Below are positions 21,291 to 33,209 of a DNA stretch of 64,000 bases, one piece after another; the stretch's first letter is position 1, and each line of letters begins with the position of its first letter. Source of the stretch: Diphasiastrum complanatum. Its lineage: Eukaryota; Streptophyta; Lycopodiopsida; Lycopodiales; Lycopodiaceae. The stretch covers positions 46,571,079-46,635,078 of the forward strand of contig CM055096.1 of the NCBI GenBank assembly GCA_029204225.1. Reading direction: 5' to 3'. The position numbers and the translations under genes were made by a program. Below the pieces are notes generated by a model. That model was not told the origin of the DNA and made no database searches. It saw nothing but the letters and a program-made list of their open reading frames with translations.

Positions 21291-24200
21291 CATCTGTCCC
21301 CCTCCTCGTGTGCGCCTCAGCATACGACCGTTGGTGTTCACAAACACCAACCGCCTACACTGCTCGATGGACAACCTGTTCCTCTTCTGCGTGTGATACA
21401 AGGCCCAGGTGCTCCAATTTCGCTCGCAAGCTCCTGCTGAACAGTCCTGTGCAAGGACTCTCTCGGCCAGTCGTCGCAGGTCACCTGTGCCGCGCCCATG
21501 GTAGCCCCACCATGAAACAGGCCTCAACATATCCTCCCTCCGCCGACTTTGCTCTCCATCGAAAGGAAACTGGTAGCGCTCAAAGATCAGCAGCTGGTAT
21601 GCAATGTTAGTGAGCATCGGACCTGTTGGCAGAAGAAAAAACATGGCTTGTGTAAGTAAGTCCTCTTGAATTCACACACTAGCAATGAGCACACTACAGT
21701 CACTACTGCAGTACTTAGCCTACCAAGCAATTTATCACACGTACCTGGTCCAGGCCATACGCGCTTCGTGTACTCCACCCATCCCCGGTGCAGCTCCCGA
21801 TCGTCCCGATCCCGAGTCTCGCGCCACAAGGGGTGCAATATATGGGCTACGACGTGGATGGGTCAGTGGAAGTAGTCCATCTGGCCTCCAAGATACGTGA
21901 GATCTCGCGCCTCCTGCAGTAGGCAAATCACAACAATCATGTAACCATAGCTGCCATAGCATAAAAGAGACTTGAGTGAGAAACAACAAACTAGACACTG
22001 AAGAGTCATACCTGTGCTCGACCAAGGCTGATGTCTGAATCCCCTCGCCGATGCGGTCCATGAACTTGTAAATGAGGCCGAGAGTGCACCCCTCACGGTC
22101 TACCAGGCGCAACACTCTGAAAATGGGTAGATGGACCCCAGTAATCTCCTCAGCATCTCTCTAGAACGGCTCACCGAACACAGTGGACCGGAAAAACGCC
22201 GCATGTGGGACGTCCATGAACTCTCGGAAGGACTCGCTGGAAACCATCCGCCGCAATGCGTCCTTCACTAATACTAATCGCTCTAGCACCAAAAAGTAAA
22301 AGGCAAAGCGTGTGGGTGCTGGCTTCTTCAGGTTCAGGTGCGAGAAGGTGCGGAATATGGCCAGCACACGCCTCTTCCTGGTAACAAAAGTGACCAGGCG
22401 CATGGCCGTAGAAGTGACCTGCAACACAAACATCCAGTGAAAAATTTAGACAGTAGTTGAGATGTGTTTAGCAGCATGGAGCAGGCGTCAATCAAGATAG
22501 CATAGCAAATGGAGAAACCAATACCTCTTTGATCCATGGAAGTGCAAACAGGTCATGGATGAGCAAGTCTATACAATGCGCAACACAAGGTGTCCACACT
22601 ATGCTAGGGTGCTCCCTCGTCATAATCTCTCCCATCTGCTTGCAGTTCGAAGCGTTGTCCGTGACAACCTGAACCACGTGCTCTACTCCAATGTCAACAA
22701 TAACATCTCTGATAACCTCCCATATAAAATCGGCTGTGATGGCGTCACCACCTCGAGTGGCATCCACGCCACGTAGGAATACTGTGCCAAGCGGGCAAGA
22801 AACCAAGACATTGATGACGGATCGCCGACGAATGTTGGTCCATCCATCACTCAATATCGTGCATCCATACCTGCCACAAAACACCCATTAGCCGAATGCA
22901 AAAATTGCGCCACGAGTCAACCCTAAACGCATGCAGTGGGTTTATGAAAACAAAGTACTTACATCTGCCAAGATGAGCGAATGGAACTCAGCTCCCGCGT
23001 AATGGTCTCCTCCTCCTGACGAAGCATCCTGCCTCGCAATGCCTCTCGTCTGGGAGGCATCCATGTAGCATCCACGGCTGCCATCTGTGCGCAAAACTCT
23101 CTGAACACCCAAGTGTCAGCAACAGCAAAGGAAATGCCACACTCGTAAAAGAACTGGCCAGCAAGTCAAGTGCACCGGGCATGCTGCTCTCTCTGCCACC
23201 CGCATCGATCAAGGGTCTGTTGTCTGGGCCTAACCTCTCTGTGCTGTGCACATGGTGCTCGTGGTCTAACATGCGAACCGGATGGCTGATTTGTGGGTGT
23301 ATCACTCTCTTTGGGAGGACCTGTCGAACCATGTGCTGCATCTGCTGCCGAAGAAGAGGAGGGACGAGAAGGAGCTGCTGCTGCTGATCCAACCTGCTCA
23401 TGTGACGCTCTCCCCTCTGAAGTAAGCCCTGCTGCTGCGGGTGGAACTGGAGTGGCACCGCCTGGACCATGCACTGCACCTAAACCCTACCAAGAACGTG
23501 CTGTACTAGGCTCTGCACCTTAGTAGGCCGTGCCTGCATCCTTGTGACCCCTGCCTGTGAACCTGTAGCTGCTCCTGTCCCCTGTCCCTGTCCAGAAACC
23601 TGTGATGCAGCACCCTGTCTCTGTCCCTGTCCCTGTCCCTGTCCAGAAACTTGTGATGCAGCACCGTGCCCGTACGTAATAGACAACCTCTGTCTCTCCT
23701 CATCGGAAATCTTGGGGCAATCAGATATGCCCAATGCCCACCCACCCGGCCCTCTGACCCTCAGTAAGTGAGCCCTAACCCTGGTAAGTGATCCTGTGAA
23801 GAGACCAGCAAGCATCTCCATCTACGGACTCCCGAGCCATGGTGTGTAGCCACATCCCCCTCAGTAAGCTCAACCTCGCCCCAAAGGCCTCGGCCCTGCA
23901 CCGGCATCGTGTCAACACGAGATCAAACCTGCGAACAAAAACAAGCAAACAACCGTTCAGTAGAAGAAAACACATTGCATTGAAAAACATTACCAGCCTA
24001 AAACAGAGCTAAACACATCCGAGCACGCGTCACATTGATTCTAGCAAGATTATAGCAACTGCCAAAAAACACACGAGACAGGGCGAGGGATAGAATAATG
24101 ACAGTGCGAGCGAAAACGGGCGACTGACGCTAGCATGGGAGTCCTTGCAAGCCTCTATGAGTCCGGTGCAGGCCTAAACCACGCTACTGGCGGATGCTTG

Positions 24201-24400
24201 CACGATGCTCTAACCCTAAACCCTAAAAAACATGGAATTAGGGCAAGAAAATTGAAATTTGTGCTACGGACGTAGACGGGCAGAACGGAGGTCACAGGAG
24301 TTTGTGCGGGCATGTGGAAATGCATTCTAGGCTCAGACACCACCTGAATCGGTTGCCCAGAAGCCATTTTTTGAAAATGGCAAAAAAGCATTTGGATTGT
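21291..24400 (-). pseudogene. hAT-superfamily transposase, multi-exon, two stops
   Basis: Exons read on minus. The candidate start is at 24366 (MASGQPIQVV). Around 23.82-23.48 kb is a BED-like remnant (FTGSLTRVRAHLL, CPKISDEERQRLS) followed by GQGQGQ low complexity. At about 23.17-22.96 kb comes FFYECGISFAVADTW...MPPRREALR. Exon 22870-22525 carries the DUF659-type core (SDGWTNIRRRSVIN, VVTDNASNCKQMG, PCVAHCIDL). Exon 22418 to about 22010 follows, with a stop at 22161-22163 where Trp is expected. Exon about 21919-21745 has a stop at 21863-21865. Exon 21624-21291 is the hAT dimerisation region (LAERVLAQ, CERNWSTW, KRNRL). Several exons are bounded by GT...AG. The transposase would cut and paste elements with 8-bp duplications. 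It is GC-richer than its surroundings; apart from the stops it is well kept. Confidence 0.88.
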
Positions 24401-24771
24401 GGTGTTCAAATCTCGCAAGGTGTGCCGTAATGGTTCAAACTGACCCCGTAGGAATCACCGTGGGCATGAAGAAAGGTGGTCTAGAGCCAAATTGCGCTTG
24501 ATTTGGTTGCCTACAGTTCAATGTCAACACTTGCAAAAAAACAAGCCTACACTTACCAAAAATCGAAAACTGATCGTTTTGATCTCCACGAAGCTCAGAT
24601 CCCCTTGGCACCATGCACACCACCTCCGTATCGCTGAGTAGATGCCTGTCGACTATCCACATGCCAAGATCCGATGCCTACAGCTTAAAACAAAAAAAAT
24701 TAACACCTCCACGGCTGGTGCGATTCTGACCGTGAAGAGGTGTTCAAAATTTTTTATTTATTATTTTTTTT
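24401..24771. other. Upstream region of hAT transposase
   Basis: A short minus frame (24662-24435) has no recognised domain and may be 5' UTR. A small inverted repeat ACACCTC...GAGGTGT (about 24704-24749) surrounds a GCGATTC word. Confidence 0.4.
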
Positions 24772-24871
24772 AATAAACGTTTCTGGAACGATTCTGGGCT
24801 GAGAATCGCCTTTCTCAGAAACGCGATTTCCGAAACGCTCAGCCCTAGAATCGCGTTTCGGTGCAACTATG
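24772..24871. other. Right terminal inverted repeat region of hAT element
   Basis: The sequence contains AAACGTTTC, GAATCGCC, AAACGCGATTTC and GAATCGCGTTTCGG and ends GTGCAACTATG at 24871. Read from the end inward this is CATAGTTGCACCGAAACGCG, like the other CATAG(T/A)TG ends in the window. The element's 8-bp duplication partner (GTTCAGAT on the right) was not found on the left. Confidence 0.6.
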
Positions 24872-24879
24872 GTTCAGAT

Positions 24880-27358
24880 AGACAAGCAAGTTTCTACCAT
24901 GTAGATTAGCTACTATGACTTGGATAGAAACCAAACAATCTAAAATAGCAAGACACCCTAGATCTTTGTACTTGGATTGATACCAATACGAAGCTTTGAA
25001 TTGTTCCTTGGGAACTTTGTCTTTGTTAAACTAATATGAAGTAGAATGATAACTTGCTTGCTGTGTCCATGTACAAAAAATACATGTTGATGAACCAAAT
25101 TCCCACTTGAAGTTGAACTTCCCACATAGCTTGGTACAACTGCCACTTGTAACAATGAACTTATCGTTTGCCACCTTGATAAGAAACTATGCAAACAAAA
25201 TTCAAAGCCAACTCCCGTGTAGAGTTTCCAGGAATTATTCCAAAACAAGTTAGTTTACCAAGCTTTTTATCCCTCATAGATAAAATCTTGTACACCATGC
25301 ACCATGTACCAAACAATGGTATTCTTAATAGTGCCACATATAGTTCTTTGCTTGCACTCTTGGTACTTTTTCAATACGATTGACACCCTCTTGAAAGTTC
25401 CGTAAATTTTACCTTTCGAAGTCGCTTGATATGGTCAAACCAAGTAGTACTTGTATCATTCACTTGAGTACGCTTCAAATTTCTCATAGAAATCTCCAAC
25501 CAACCACAACCAATAACATGCGTTCTTGCATGCAACCCTAACTAGATTCAACTTTGGCGTTTAGGTCTTCTTAGAAATATCCATCAATAACCTTAGCCAA
25601 CAACATGCACATCTGCACGCAACCCCAATTAGGTTCATGTGACATTTTGGTTTGTCTCCACACCTTTGACGGAAAATTAACTTTATTTGCATACCCTTCT
25701 TTGTTTTTAACTCTAGAATTTTAAGGTTTTTCGATTGACCATAATACCTTCTTTTCCATTGACTGTGCATATCCTCGTAGATAGCTTGACTTTTGACCAA
25801 GTTTGACCAAGTCAGATTTTATTCCACCTTGCTTTTAGGGTTCCGATGGCCTAATTCATCGCCAAGAAGCTGCTGTATTTCCTTAGAAAAGCTTTTCTGC
25901 AAACTTTGATAGTTCCTTACAAATCTTTGCCATTTTTTCTTCTTCATAAAAGATAATTACAAACCCCTACAATTTCTTGCTGGTTCTTCTTTTTTGTAGA
26001 AGATAACAGCTTCAGAATCTTGGATCTTGAGAAATTAGACCTTCAACTTCAAATTTTCGGTCCTGACCTGCAATTTGATCATGTGAAAATTACTCAACGT
26101 TGGTCCCGATGGATGAACTCAATGCTCCAATCCACATTTGTTGTAGCTTGGGTCCTGTAGCCAATAAATAGGTAGTTCAAATTTGCAGGCAGCTAGGCAA
26201 CTACTACCACAATCGCTGACATGCACCTCCTGGCTGTGATATACCCAATTCAGCTAGCTGTTCTGCTAATTGTGATGATTTCTCCTGCTGACCTGCACTG
26301 ATAGGTTATGGATGATTTCTCCAACGATGGGTAGTTGGTGGCTGTTTTGTTGAACAAATTCCAGCAATGATGACTTTCTTCATGGACTACCTTCACATGC
26401 ATTGGTGGTTGCACCTTCATAAGGTGTATTGACTATCTTTCTCTTAATGGCTGGTTGATGTGCTAAATCTCCCAAGTCTTATGTAGACTCCTACGATCTT
26501 GTTGTTTGCTGATTCTTGCTGAGCTACCTTTTTAGCGATTCAATCCTGGTCTACAACATAGCTTGTTGTGGGCTTACAGTGATCTCCATGAACCAAAATT
26601 CAACTGACGGGCAAATTTTAAGCTTGACACAATGAAGCATGTCGTTGATGATAGCTTCTGCAACAATTGATCTATTTGTGAAAATTCATAGCAATACTTT
26701 TCCAGTAGCGGTATGACCTTACAGGCTGTAACGTTTTACCAACAGGTACTGAGTGGATAGCATTGAATATACTGTAAGCTACCGTAAACCAACAGAAATC
26801 ACGTTTGCCTCAAGCAGCACTGACTTCTTGGTTGTTCCCAATCTTTCCGATGCATCTATCCTTTCATGCAATTGTGTACGATCAGCAATGGCTTTTCCTG
26901 CCTTGCTATAACATATATCATCCTCATCCTTGGAGCGATGATCTTCCTTGGAATGAAAACACTTCGCTTCAATACAAACGGATCAGTTTCTCCTTGTTGC
27001 AACGATCCAACCGATCCCCCTTGCATGCAACAAATCTGGCTTTGCAATATTGACTTGTTACCTGGCAGCATACACCTTCTTCAACAGCTTGAGCCTTGTA
27101 GCGTTGCGCTAGTAGGTGAAACAACAATGAATCTTCTCAGTTCAGGTGCCTATACACAGAAGCCAACGATCTTTGTATCATACTAGGCAAGATGCGTTGA
27201 CTAGCTCCAAGTTACGCTGGATCTTCACGTAGTTTACACTAGACATCGTTAGCTATTCCCATGAGTAATCCCTCCTCTTGATAACGTTAGCTCCTCCAAG
27301 GAGCTAATTTTCCCTTTTTTTAATAATACTTTGATCTCCCTTGGATCTTACACACATG
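24880..27358. other. Unassigned intergenic sequence
   Basis: I recognise no protein domain, RNA gene or repeat. Short frames (e.g. 26866-27186 plus) show no family motifs. Confidence 0.4.
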
Positions 27359-27580
27359 TCACATGGATGCCTGCAAGATCCTTTGTATCCTTATGTGGAT
27401 TCCTTGAGCTGACCACACTACACTCATATCAACCAACAATTCGCGATCTTGGGGCCAACTAGGAACACCACCTGCTTTCTCCTTTGAAGATGATGGCTGA
27501 ATCAATCCCTCATAAATTGATTCTGTTCGGTGAGTATCTCTTTGCTCTCTCAAATCTTGAACCAAAGCTCTGATAGCATG
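27359..27580 (-). pseudogene. Copia leader with primer site and gag-like start
   Basis: AGCTCTGATAGCA at 27568-27580 is, on minus, TGCTATCAGAGCT, a tRNA-Met primer site with one mismatch. A 68-codon minus frame follows (27565-27359, LREQRDTHRTESIYEG). Its position after the primer site suggests a gag start, but the sequence alone does not prove it. An LTR beginning TGTTAGAAAACTG on plus would extend right from 27581. Confidence 0.4.
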
Positions 27581-27630
27581 TTAGAAAACTGACTTGTTCC
27601 TACAATTAACCAAGATAAGATTCCTATGGG

Positions 27631-27670
27631 GAACACATTTTTTTTTTGGGGGGGGGGGTGGGGGGGTTTT
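27631..27670. repeat. T-run and G-run
   Basis: Nine T, then a nearly uninterrupted run of G (about 27643-27667), then T. Possible G-quadruplex sequence. Confidence 0.8.
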
Positions 27671-28150
27671 TAAGGAAATTATTATAGGTCTTTTAGAAAA
27701 GTAAAAAGAAGCCATAAAAGGCATCTAAAACACATCTACATACCTTGTATCAAGTAATATTCTAAGCACTTGTCTTCTAAACATTCACTAGAAATTCGAA
27801 TCAAGACTCCATTTTACTGGCAATACTTTATAGATGTGCAAAAGCAAGATAGGTGATACAATTACAAATATCCTAATCACTTGTAACATATAATTACAAT
27901 TTTTCAGCAATCCTATCACTGTGCACAAATTTGACCAAACTAGTGACATTTATGAGCTAGATTTCCAAAACAATTTAGAAAAATTCTCAATAGAACTAAT
28001 TGGGATCGTTTTTGAGAGCTTTGAATTGCCATTTTTTGTGACTATGCTCGAGCATCCAACTCTTCTAGGATAAACTAGTGAATGACAACGTTGCCAACAT
28101 ATAGGAATCTATGGTTTAGTTTTCAATCATTAACCTGGTTCTTTTATGGA

Positions 28151-28284
28151 CATAGTTCACGGAGCAGCGGCATAGTTGTAAGAGGGTCTAGGCATAACAA
28201 TATCATGCATTTATAGAATGCAGTAAATTTATTTTTTTTGTCCAGGTTCCGACATTCCAGAACTTTACGTTCCGGAACCCTATG
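28151..28284. mobile_element. Candidate short hAT-like MITE
   Basis: CATAGTTCACGG at 28151 and CCCTATG ending 28284 could be terminal repeats. The right half holds GTTCCGACATTCC, ACGTTCCGGAACC palindromic words next to a T-run. The 8-bp flanks (TTTATGGA / CCTTTGGA) match at only 5 positions, and CATAGTTGTAAG at 28171 is an alternative left end. Confidence 0.35.
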
Positions 28285-28379
28285 CCTTTGGAGGTGAACG
28301 TTGATTTCACTTTTGATAGTAATCAAGCAACTTCATCTATATTTGCATCTTCTATGGCACATTGATTTGCATCACAACA

Positions 28380-28817
28380 AAGATGTGACCCAGCAAGTGA
28401 GTTGGAAAAGTCCATCCAACGTTAAGTTTAAACATGTGCTAATTAGTTGCATGCTAAAGGGATTGCCACCTAGAAGGAACGTTGAGCATCGAATTGAGCT
28501 TGTTCCAAAGGCAACTCCCTAGTATGTATGCTTCCTTATAGGATGAGGATAAAAAAGGAGGAGGAAGTCAGAAGGTTGTTGGAGGAGTACCTCAAGCTAG
28601 GGTATGTCCATCCTAGATATTCACCCTTTGCCTCTCCTATTTAACTTTTGGATGTGCACTGATAACATAGGATTGGTTAAAATCACTTTAAAGCACAAGC
28701 ATAAGATGCCCAAGATTAATGATTTACTGGATGTATTACAAGGTTTAACAATTTTCAGTAAGATAGCTTTCAAAAGTGGGTACCATCAAATACGGATTCC
28801 TATCAAACTCACTTCTT
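28380..28817 (+). pseudogene. Ty3/gypsy RT N-terminal fragment
   Basis: The plus strand reads NVEHRIELVPKATP, then RRLLEEYLKLGYVHPRYSPFASP in another frame, and finally MPKINDLLDVLQGLTIFSKIAFKSGYHQIRI, the start of gypsy RT (normally F.K.DL.SGYHQIRI). Stops and frameshifts are present. The palm with the catalytic aspartates is lost because the sequence switches to LINE at 28818. Confidence 0.85.
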
Positions 28818-29681
28818 GGAGCTAGATGCATCGGGATTCCCAGTCCAGCAGCAATACCTAGATTATGGTTCATCACACTGCTTACGATTCACATTGGGAC
28901 ATATCATGGTATCTTCACATCAGCTTGAGGTTGAGACAGGACGTTTTCAGGGTATCCAATGTAAGGATAGGATATTTCGGACATGTTTATTGGGAGAAGT
29001 TGAGATTGAGGAGCATTTCATTTCTAGATGTCTTGCCTATTATGAGATACGTGGTCAATATTACTGCCTATTCAGAGACTCTCTACTTTATGTTCTCTCA
29101 TTGGCTATGAGGATCCTTGGTGTGTAGCCCTTATGATACATGAGATGTCCTTGCTGCGGAGAGTTTTTTGCCACGATCAGTCTGATGCTCGAGATACAGA
29201 GCCACAACTTTCTTCTCCAGGAGGAGAACTCGGAGTCATATGATGAAGATACTCCTATTTCTATGAGAGGTCAACATTGTGATTAGTGACAGTGTACAAC
29301 TTCCCACCTCTTTGATACTTGAGAGTCCAGAGGTTCCATGAGGGCTCCTCGTCCTAGTCAACACTAGAGTATGAGGTATAGTCCTCATCAGCGTGTCCCT
29401 ACTTTACCGGCTCTTTTGATTGTGTCGAGGATCCATGTCATAGCTTTTTTCAGCCGTCTAATCTGAGAGTGCATGTATATCATTGGCTACACATAGTCTT
29501 GGCACACTATTTTTAATGGAGTTGGTGTTTCATTTTCATTTTCATTTTCATATCAATTGTTAGACTCTAGTATTTTTGTTGTTCGTTATTTGGAAACGTT
29601 CTTACGTTCCCTTTGTTGCTATACACACTTGACATGTACAACTTCGTCTTATATGCCTTTTGGCATCAAAAGACATTAATA

Positions 29682-29768
<87 letters not shown>
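28818..29768 (+). mobile_element. 5'-truncated LINE: C-terminal region, 3' UTR, (CT)n tail
   Basis: The plus frame includes MVSSHQLEVETGRFQGIQ, EIEEHFISRC, YYEIRGQYY and an ILGV end, homologous to 9546-9330 minus of copy C. The 3' UTR runs to the hairpin (29654-29667), GACATTAATAAAGCT and a (CT)n tail of about 84 bp (29685-29768). It joins the gypsy fragment without a visible spacer. Stops are present downstream of 29127. Confidence 0.8.
29654..29667 (+). other. LINE 3'-terminal hairpin (copy 3)
   Basis: ATGCCTTTTGGCAT, 5-bp stem with TTTT loop, 17 bp before the CT tail begins. Confidence 0.8.
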
Positions 29769-29770
<2 letters not shown>

Positions 29771-30431
29771 AAAAAAAGTACAAAAGCATGATTTTCACAC
29801 AGAAAGAGGAAAATGTGAAATGGATGAAATTTACAAATCACAGATTACTCGCCAACCATTGGCCTCAGTATGCTGAGGTCACATCTAAACTAAACAGGGC
29901 TATAACAGCTCCTGTACACAAAGAGATACCGTGTCAACCATAGACTAGGAGTGCCATGTGAAAGTAATAGTAGGTGGCATGCTGCATGCATAGATACTTG
30001 AAGCCCATTGTGTAGACCGATTGCCAAGTAGTAGCAACAAAATTGTGGTTCCAAGCTAGTCTTTGGATCATGAATGGCAATCAATAGTAGCTATAAGATG
30101 CCCGAGGGACACTAATAGAGAGAGAGGGTCCAAGCTAACCATATAGACTAAGCATGCAGTTCAGAAATAGCAAAAAATGGTTCAATATACAGAAATAGGG
30201 CTATAAGGCACATGATGCTTGGTTACTCGTGAGATCATAGGTATTGTTTGCTGGCTAAGGTGTTTTTTCTTCTTTATGTTGTCGGTTTCATAAATTTCTG
30301 ATTGTAAGTATATTTTGGTCCAAGCTTTATCTAATGACATATTGTCTTCTCAAATTTGTGAACTTACATATATTTCAATCTCACAAAAAGGTACTAGAAG
30401 CTCATACAAGACGGTGGTGGTCTGGTGACAG

Positions 30432-30581
30432 GAGTGTGGAGAGGTTGCTCCAGTATTGGTTATGCACATAGAAGAATGCTCTTATCTTTTTCATGAGGTC
30501 GAGTTGCACGACTACATGCAATGGGCACTTACAAGAAACTCAGGGCTAAAGTTTGTGGTTCTTGATGATGGGCCTGCTCGG
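30432..30581 (+). CDS. Host-like gene, internal exon 1
   Basis: The frame opens right after GTGACAG (acceptor AG at 30430-30431), reads 50 codons (including VLVMHIEECSYLFHE and LKFVVLDDGPAR), and ends before GTGTGT at 30582. It is phase 0, matching the next exon. An earlier part of the gene must lie upstream but was not identified. I suspect, from the overall pattern with the following exons, a UPF0739 (C1orf74-like, DUF4504) protein of unknown function. That identity is tentative. Confidence 0.5.
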
Positions 30582-30685
30582 GTGTGTAGGAATTCAGCTT
30601 CTTCATGTACAATTTTGATATGTGTTTTTGAATTCTGGTCAGGAAGCTTTCTATAAATTCTAATCTTTTGAATCCTATTTTGCAG

Positions 30686-30894
30686 ATGGCATCAAGCATT
30701 GAAGAGGTGACGACATTAGCCGAGTTCAAGAAATTTGAACAAATCCTGTCTCATTTATGTAGTGCTCGCTGCAAAACTTTAATGGGAAAAACTCTAGAAG
30801 GCTGCTCTTTAGAGGTCCCATTTGGGAAAATATCTCCTCTTGACATGGGCAGGTTTTTTCAGTCCAGCAGCATTGTGCTTCCGACTTTGAATGG
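30686..30894 (+). CDS. Host-like gene, internal exon 2
   Basis: Preceded by TTTTGCAG and followed by GTATGT, giving 209 bp (69 codons plus two bases) with no stop. It includes FKKFEQILSHL, EGCSLEVPFGKISPLDMG and IVLPTLNG. The split codon GG|A joins cleanly to the next exon, so the introns look genuine. There is no similarity to the transposable-element proteins in the window. Confidence 0.55.
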
Positions 30895-31535
30895 GTATGT
30901 GGGCCCTTAGTTTACAGCTTGTCCTACTTTTTCCTTCGAAGTTCCATATGTAACAGTTTAAATAACACAGTTTCTTCCTCAAAAGTGCTTACGATTCAAA
31001 GATCACAAAACAACTTGAGTGAATAGAAATTTTCAACTTAGGCAGTAGTTGCACTACTGCAAGCAATAGTTACTCATGTAGCTTCCTTCAAGTGGTCTTG
31101 ATTTAAATAACCTTTGCTTAGATAGTTCACACGTTTGGGATCTGTAATATAGTGCTCCATGATCTTGAGCTATTTTTGGACTTCTATATCTATGCATGTA
31201 ACATAAATATACTCTTGGCTGTTCATGATGTGATCCAAGGTGTCGTAACACAAAGTCTAGGCAATGCATGATGATGTTGGTGTCTTCTTTAAGTTCTCTG
31301 AGATTCATGATGTGGAATAAACAATTGAATTATGTTGTATTATGATGATGGAATAGACAATTGAATCATGTTGTATTACTCAACTAGCTTGCATCCACAA
31401 TAGTGAGACATCTGTGCTGACATGAATTTTGACCTTAATAGACTTGTGCTACATCAAGCATAATTAGCTTGTGTCTTCCCAAAATGCAAGGTTAGGAGGA
31501 AAATAATTTTCTTGCGGGCTTCTATGTTTATGCAG

Positions 31536-31646
31536 ATGGTTGCTTGGCTACCCAATTATCTATTTGTTCAAGGAATGTGCTGTCAGTCAAGCTCAGAGAT
31601 GTTTGTCCACAGAGCAGTTGCAACATTATCGGTTATATGCTGACAG
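31536..31646 (+). CDS. Host-like gene, internal exon 3
   Basis: Flanked by TTATGCAG and GTTTTC, 111 bp, open throughout, phase 2 at both ends. It reads WLLGYPIIYLFKECAV and then LSTEQLQHYRLYADR. The GYP-x-IYLF block is what suggests the UPF0739/DUF4504 family. The 640-bp intron before it is AT-rich and has no recognised insert. Confidence 0.55.
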
Positions 31647-32009
31647 GTTTTCGTATTTTTACTCGTTTGCTTTTAGTACAAATGAACTAATTTTCAAATT
31701 CTGGAAGCTATTATCCTATGGCATACATAGCTGTTACATGAGGTGATAAGTGTCATGGGAAAAAGCACGTTTTAATTTTTAACTTTTTCTCTATAGTATT
31801 CTAATTCTGCCCATTATGTGTCTTGGTTACACACGTACAACGTTGCATATTATGAATCAGCATTTCTACAAATTTCATTTTATATTTCATGAATCATGTC
31901 TAAGGCTAGCACTGATGTAAGAGGTGATTTGGTTGCTGCCTTCTTCATGGCTTTCATTATAGAAAAAGTTCTACTTTATCTTTCCATAAGCATTGGAAAC
32001 TCTCAGATT

Positions 32010-32270
32010 AATGTATTTGGGGATTTAAAGTTCACATGTACTTATGATGGCCTTTTCAAAGTTGACTCATGGTTGAATCACTTGAAGCAAGGCCATGTTC
32101 ACCCTAGTCTTACCATCACACTGTCAATTTTGTGGAGCTCAATCTTGTTGGCCCATCACCATTTCTGTATAATTCTTTTGCGTTAGACATTAGTCACAAA
32201 CTATCATTGAAGTTTAAGTCTGTGAAAAGTCTCTGCTTTGTATTTGCCACTCATTCCATACGTTTATAAT
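32010..32270 (+). pseudogene. Possible terminal exon of the same gene, frame-disrupted
   Basis: One frame reads LKFTCTYDGLFKVDSWLNHLKQ (about 32026-32091) and a second frame continues with HTVNFVELNLVGPSPFLYNSFALD (about 32117-32190). The two would form a plausible C-terminal segment only with an indel near 32100. Too short for an intron between them. Either the gene is broken here or one half is chance. Confidence 0.35.
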
Positions 32271-32389
32271 CAATGTTGTTCTCTTTCATTTACTCCAAAA
32301 AATATTGGGCTTCAGCCAAGTTCATATCCCACTATGTAAAAAGAAAACTGGAAAATTTTAATCCTGTTGAAATCAACAAGTTGATGCCT

Positions 32390-32975
32390 TCAAGGTCTCT
32401 TCTCACAACCCCCACATACACCTTCCATGCATCACAATCCCTCTCATATAAATTATTATTGTTGCTACGCAGCTTCATACCTCATGATGCCCTTAGAACA
32501 CATAGGCCTATTTCTCATGACTGCTCTCCAAATAGCAGCATCACTTTCTTTCCCTTCCAAAGACCATAAACCAAAGTTAAGATGCAAACTCCCTCATAAC
32601 ACATGGTATTAGAGACCTTCTGAGTTCTCCTTCATGCCATATTAATACGTGAAGCCATTTAGATTTTGAAATGTGGCTGTACCGGTGACATTGAGAACCT
32701 CAAAGTAAAATTTCCTCTGTACTGTAGACATTATATCCCTAGTTTTGGCTACTCTGTTTGACACAACAGTCGTATTTGGATTTTCCTCTTGGTGCACTAT
32801 TGTCATTCACCCCAACCGCAAGTGTAGAGTCCTCATGTGGCCAAAAAACTACCACACTGATATGGTTGGCCGTGTCTATGGGACCATTCTTGAGAGCGCA
32901 GTGAGTGACGAGGTTGAAGCTAGATAGCTACATGCTATGGTACAGGCAGGTTTCAGAGCACATATAAACTTTAAA
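32390..32975 (+). pseudogene. LINE fragment: linker and RT start
   Basis: Plus frames match copy C in order: TPTYTFHASQ and ALQIAASLSFPSKDHKP (linker, compare 11.7-11.55 kb), then VVFGFSSWCTIVIHPN, VGRVYGTILESAVS and HAMVQAGFRAH (RT start, compare 11.05-10.8 kb). The segment between them is missing and stops occur. It belongs to the same LINE family. Confidence 0.75.
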
Positions 32976-33132
32976 AATTGAACAATGTAGGTGAGAGTGG
33001 GCATATTTGTTTCAAAATTCACACCTATAGTATTTATTGTAGATCCACCTTGAATAAATTCTCCTGAGAATCAAGATCTAAAATGTCCCGTCCCCACCTT
33101 GTTTAAATTCATAATTGCCCCAGATTTGTGTG

Positions 33133-33208
33133 ACGTGTCTATTGAAAAGTGAAGGTCTCTCAACCTCTGGATAAGCATATGTTATGGAATAGAATCAAAG
33201 GCTGCGGA
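33133..33208 (-). pseudogene. Tiny LINE RT fragment, opposite strand
   Basis: On minus the sequence reads AAFDSIP..M.IQRLRDL-like, matching the RT block seen at 14.87 and 49.6 kb. It lies opposite to the plus-strand LINE piece beside it. Confidence 0.55.
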
Positions 33209-33209
33209 C

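Noticed and set aside
21308-23771. Plus-strand frames opposite the hAT transposase
   Set aside because: GC-rich antisense shadows; the minus strand carries the recognisable domains.
17588-24871. One large hAT element spanning from the 17588 end to the 24871 end around the transposase
   Set aside because: Flanks CTACATAT and GTTCAGAT do not match, and copia LTR sequence resumes right after 17834.
28163-28300. Second possible MITE left end at 28171
   Set aside because: The 8-bp flanks do not match the right flank; kept only as a low-confidence candidate using the 28151 end.
29602-29876. Arg-Glu and Leu-Ser repeat frames
   Set aside because: Translation of the (CT)n/(GA)n LINE tail in both directions; the same holds at 8501-8932, 48741-48956 and 49671-49889.
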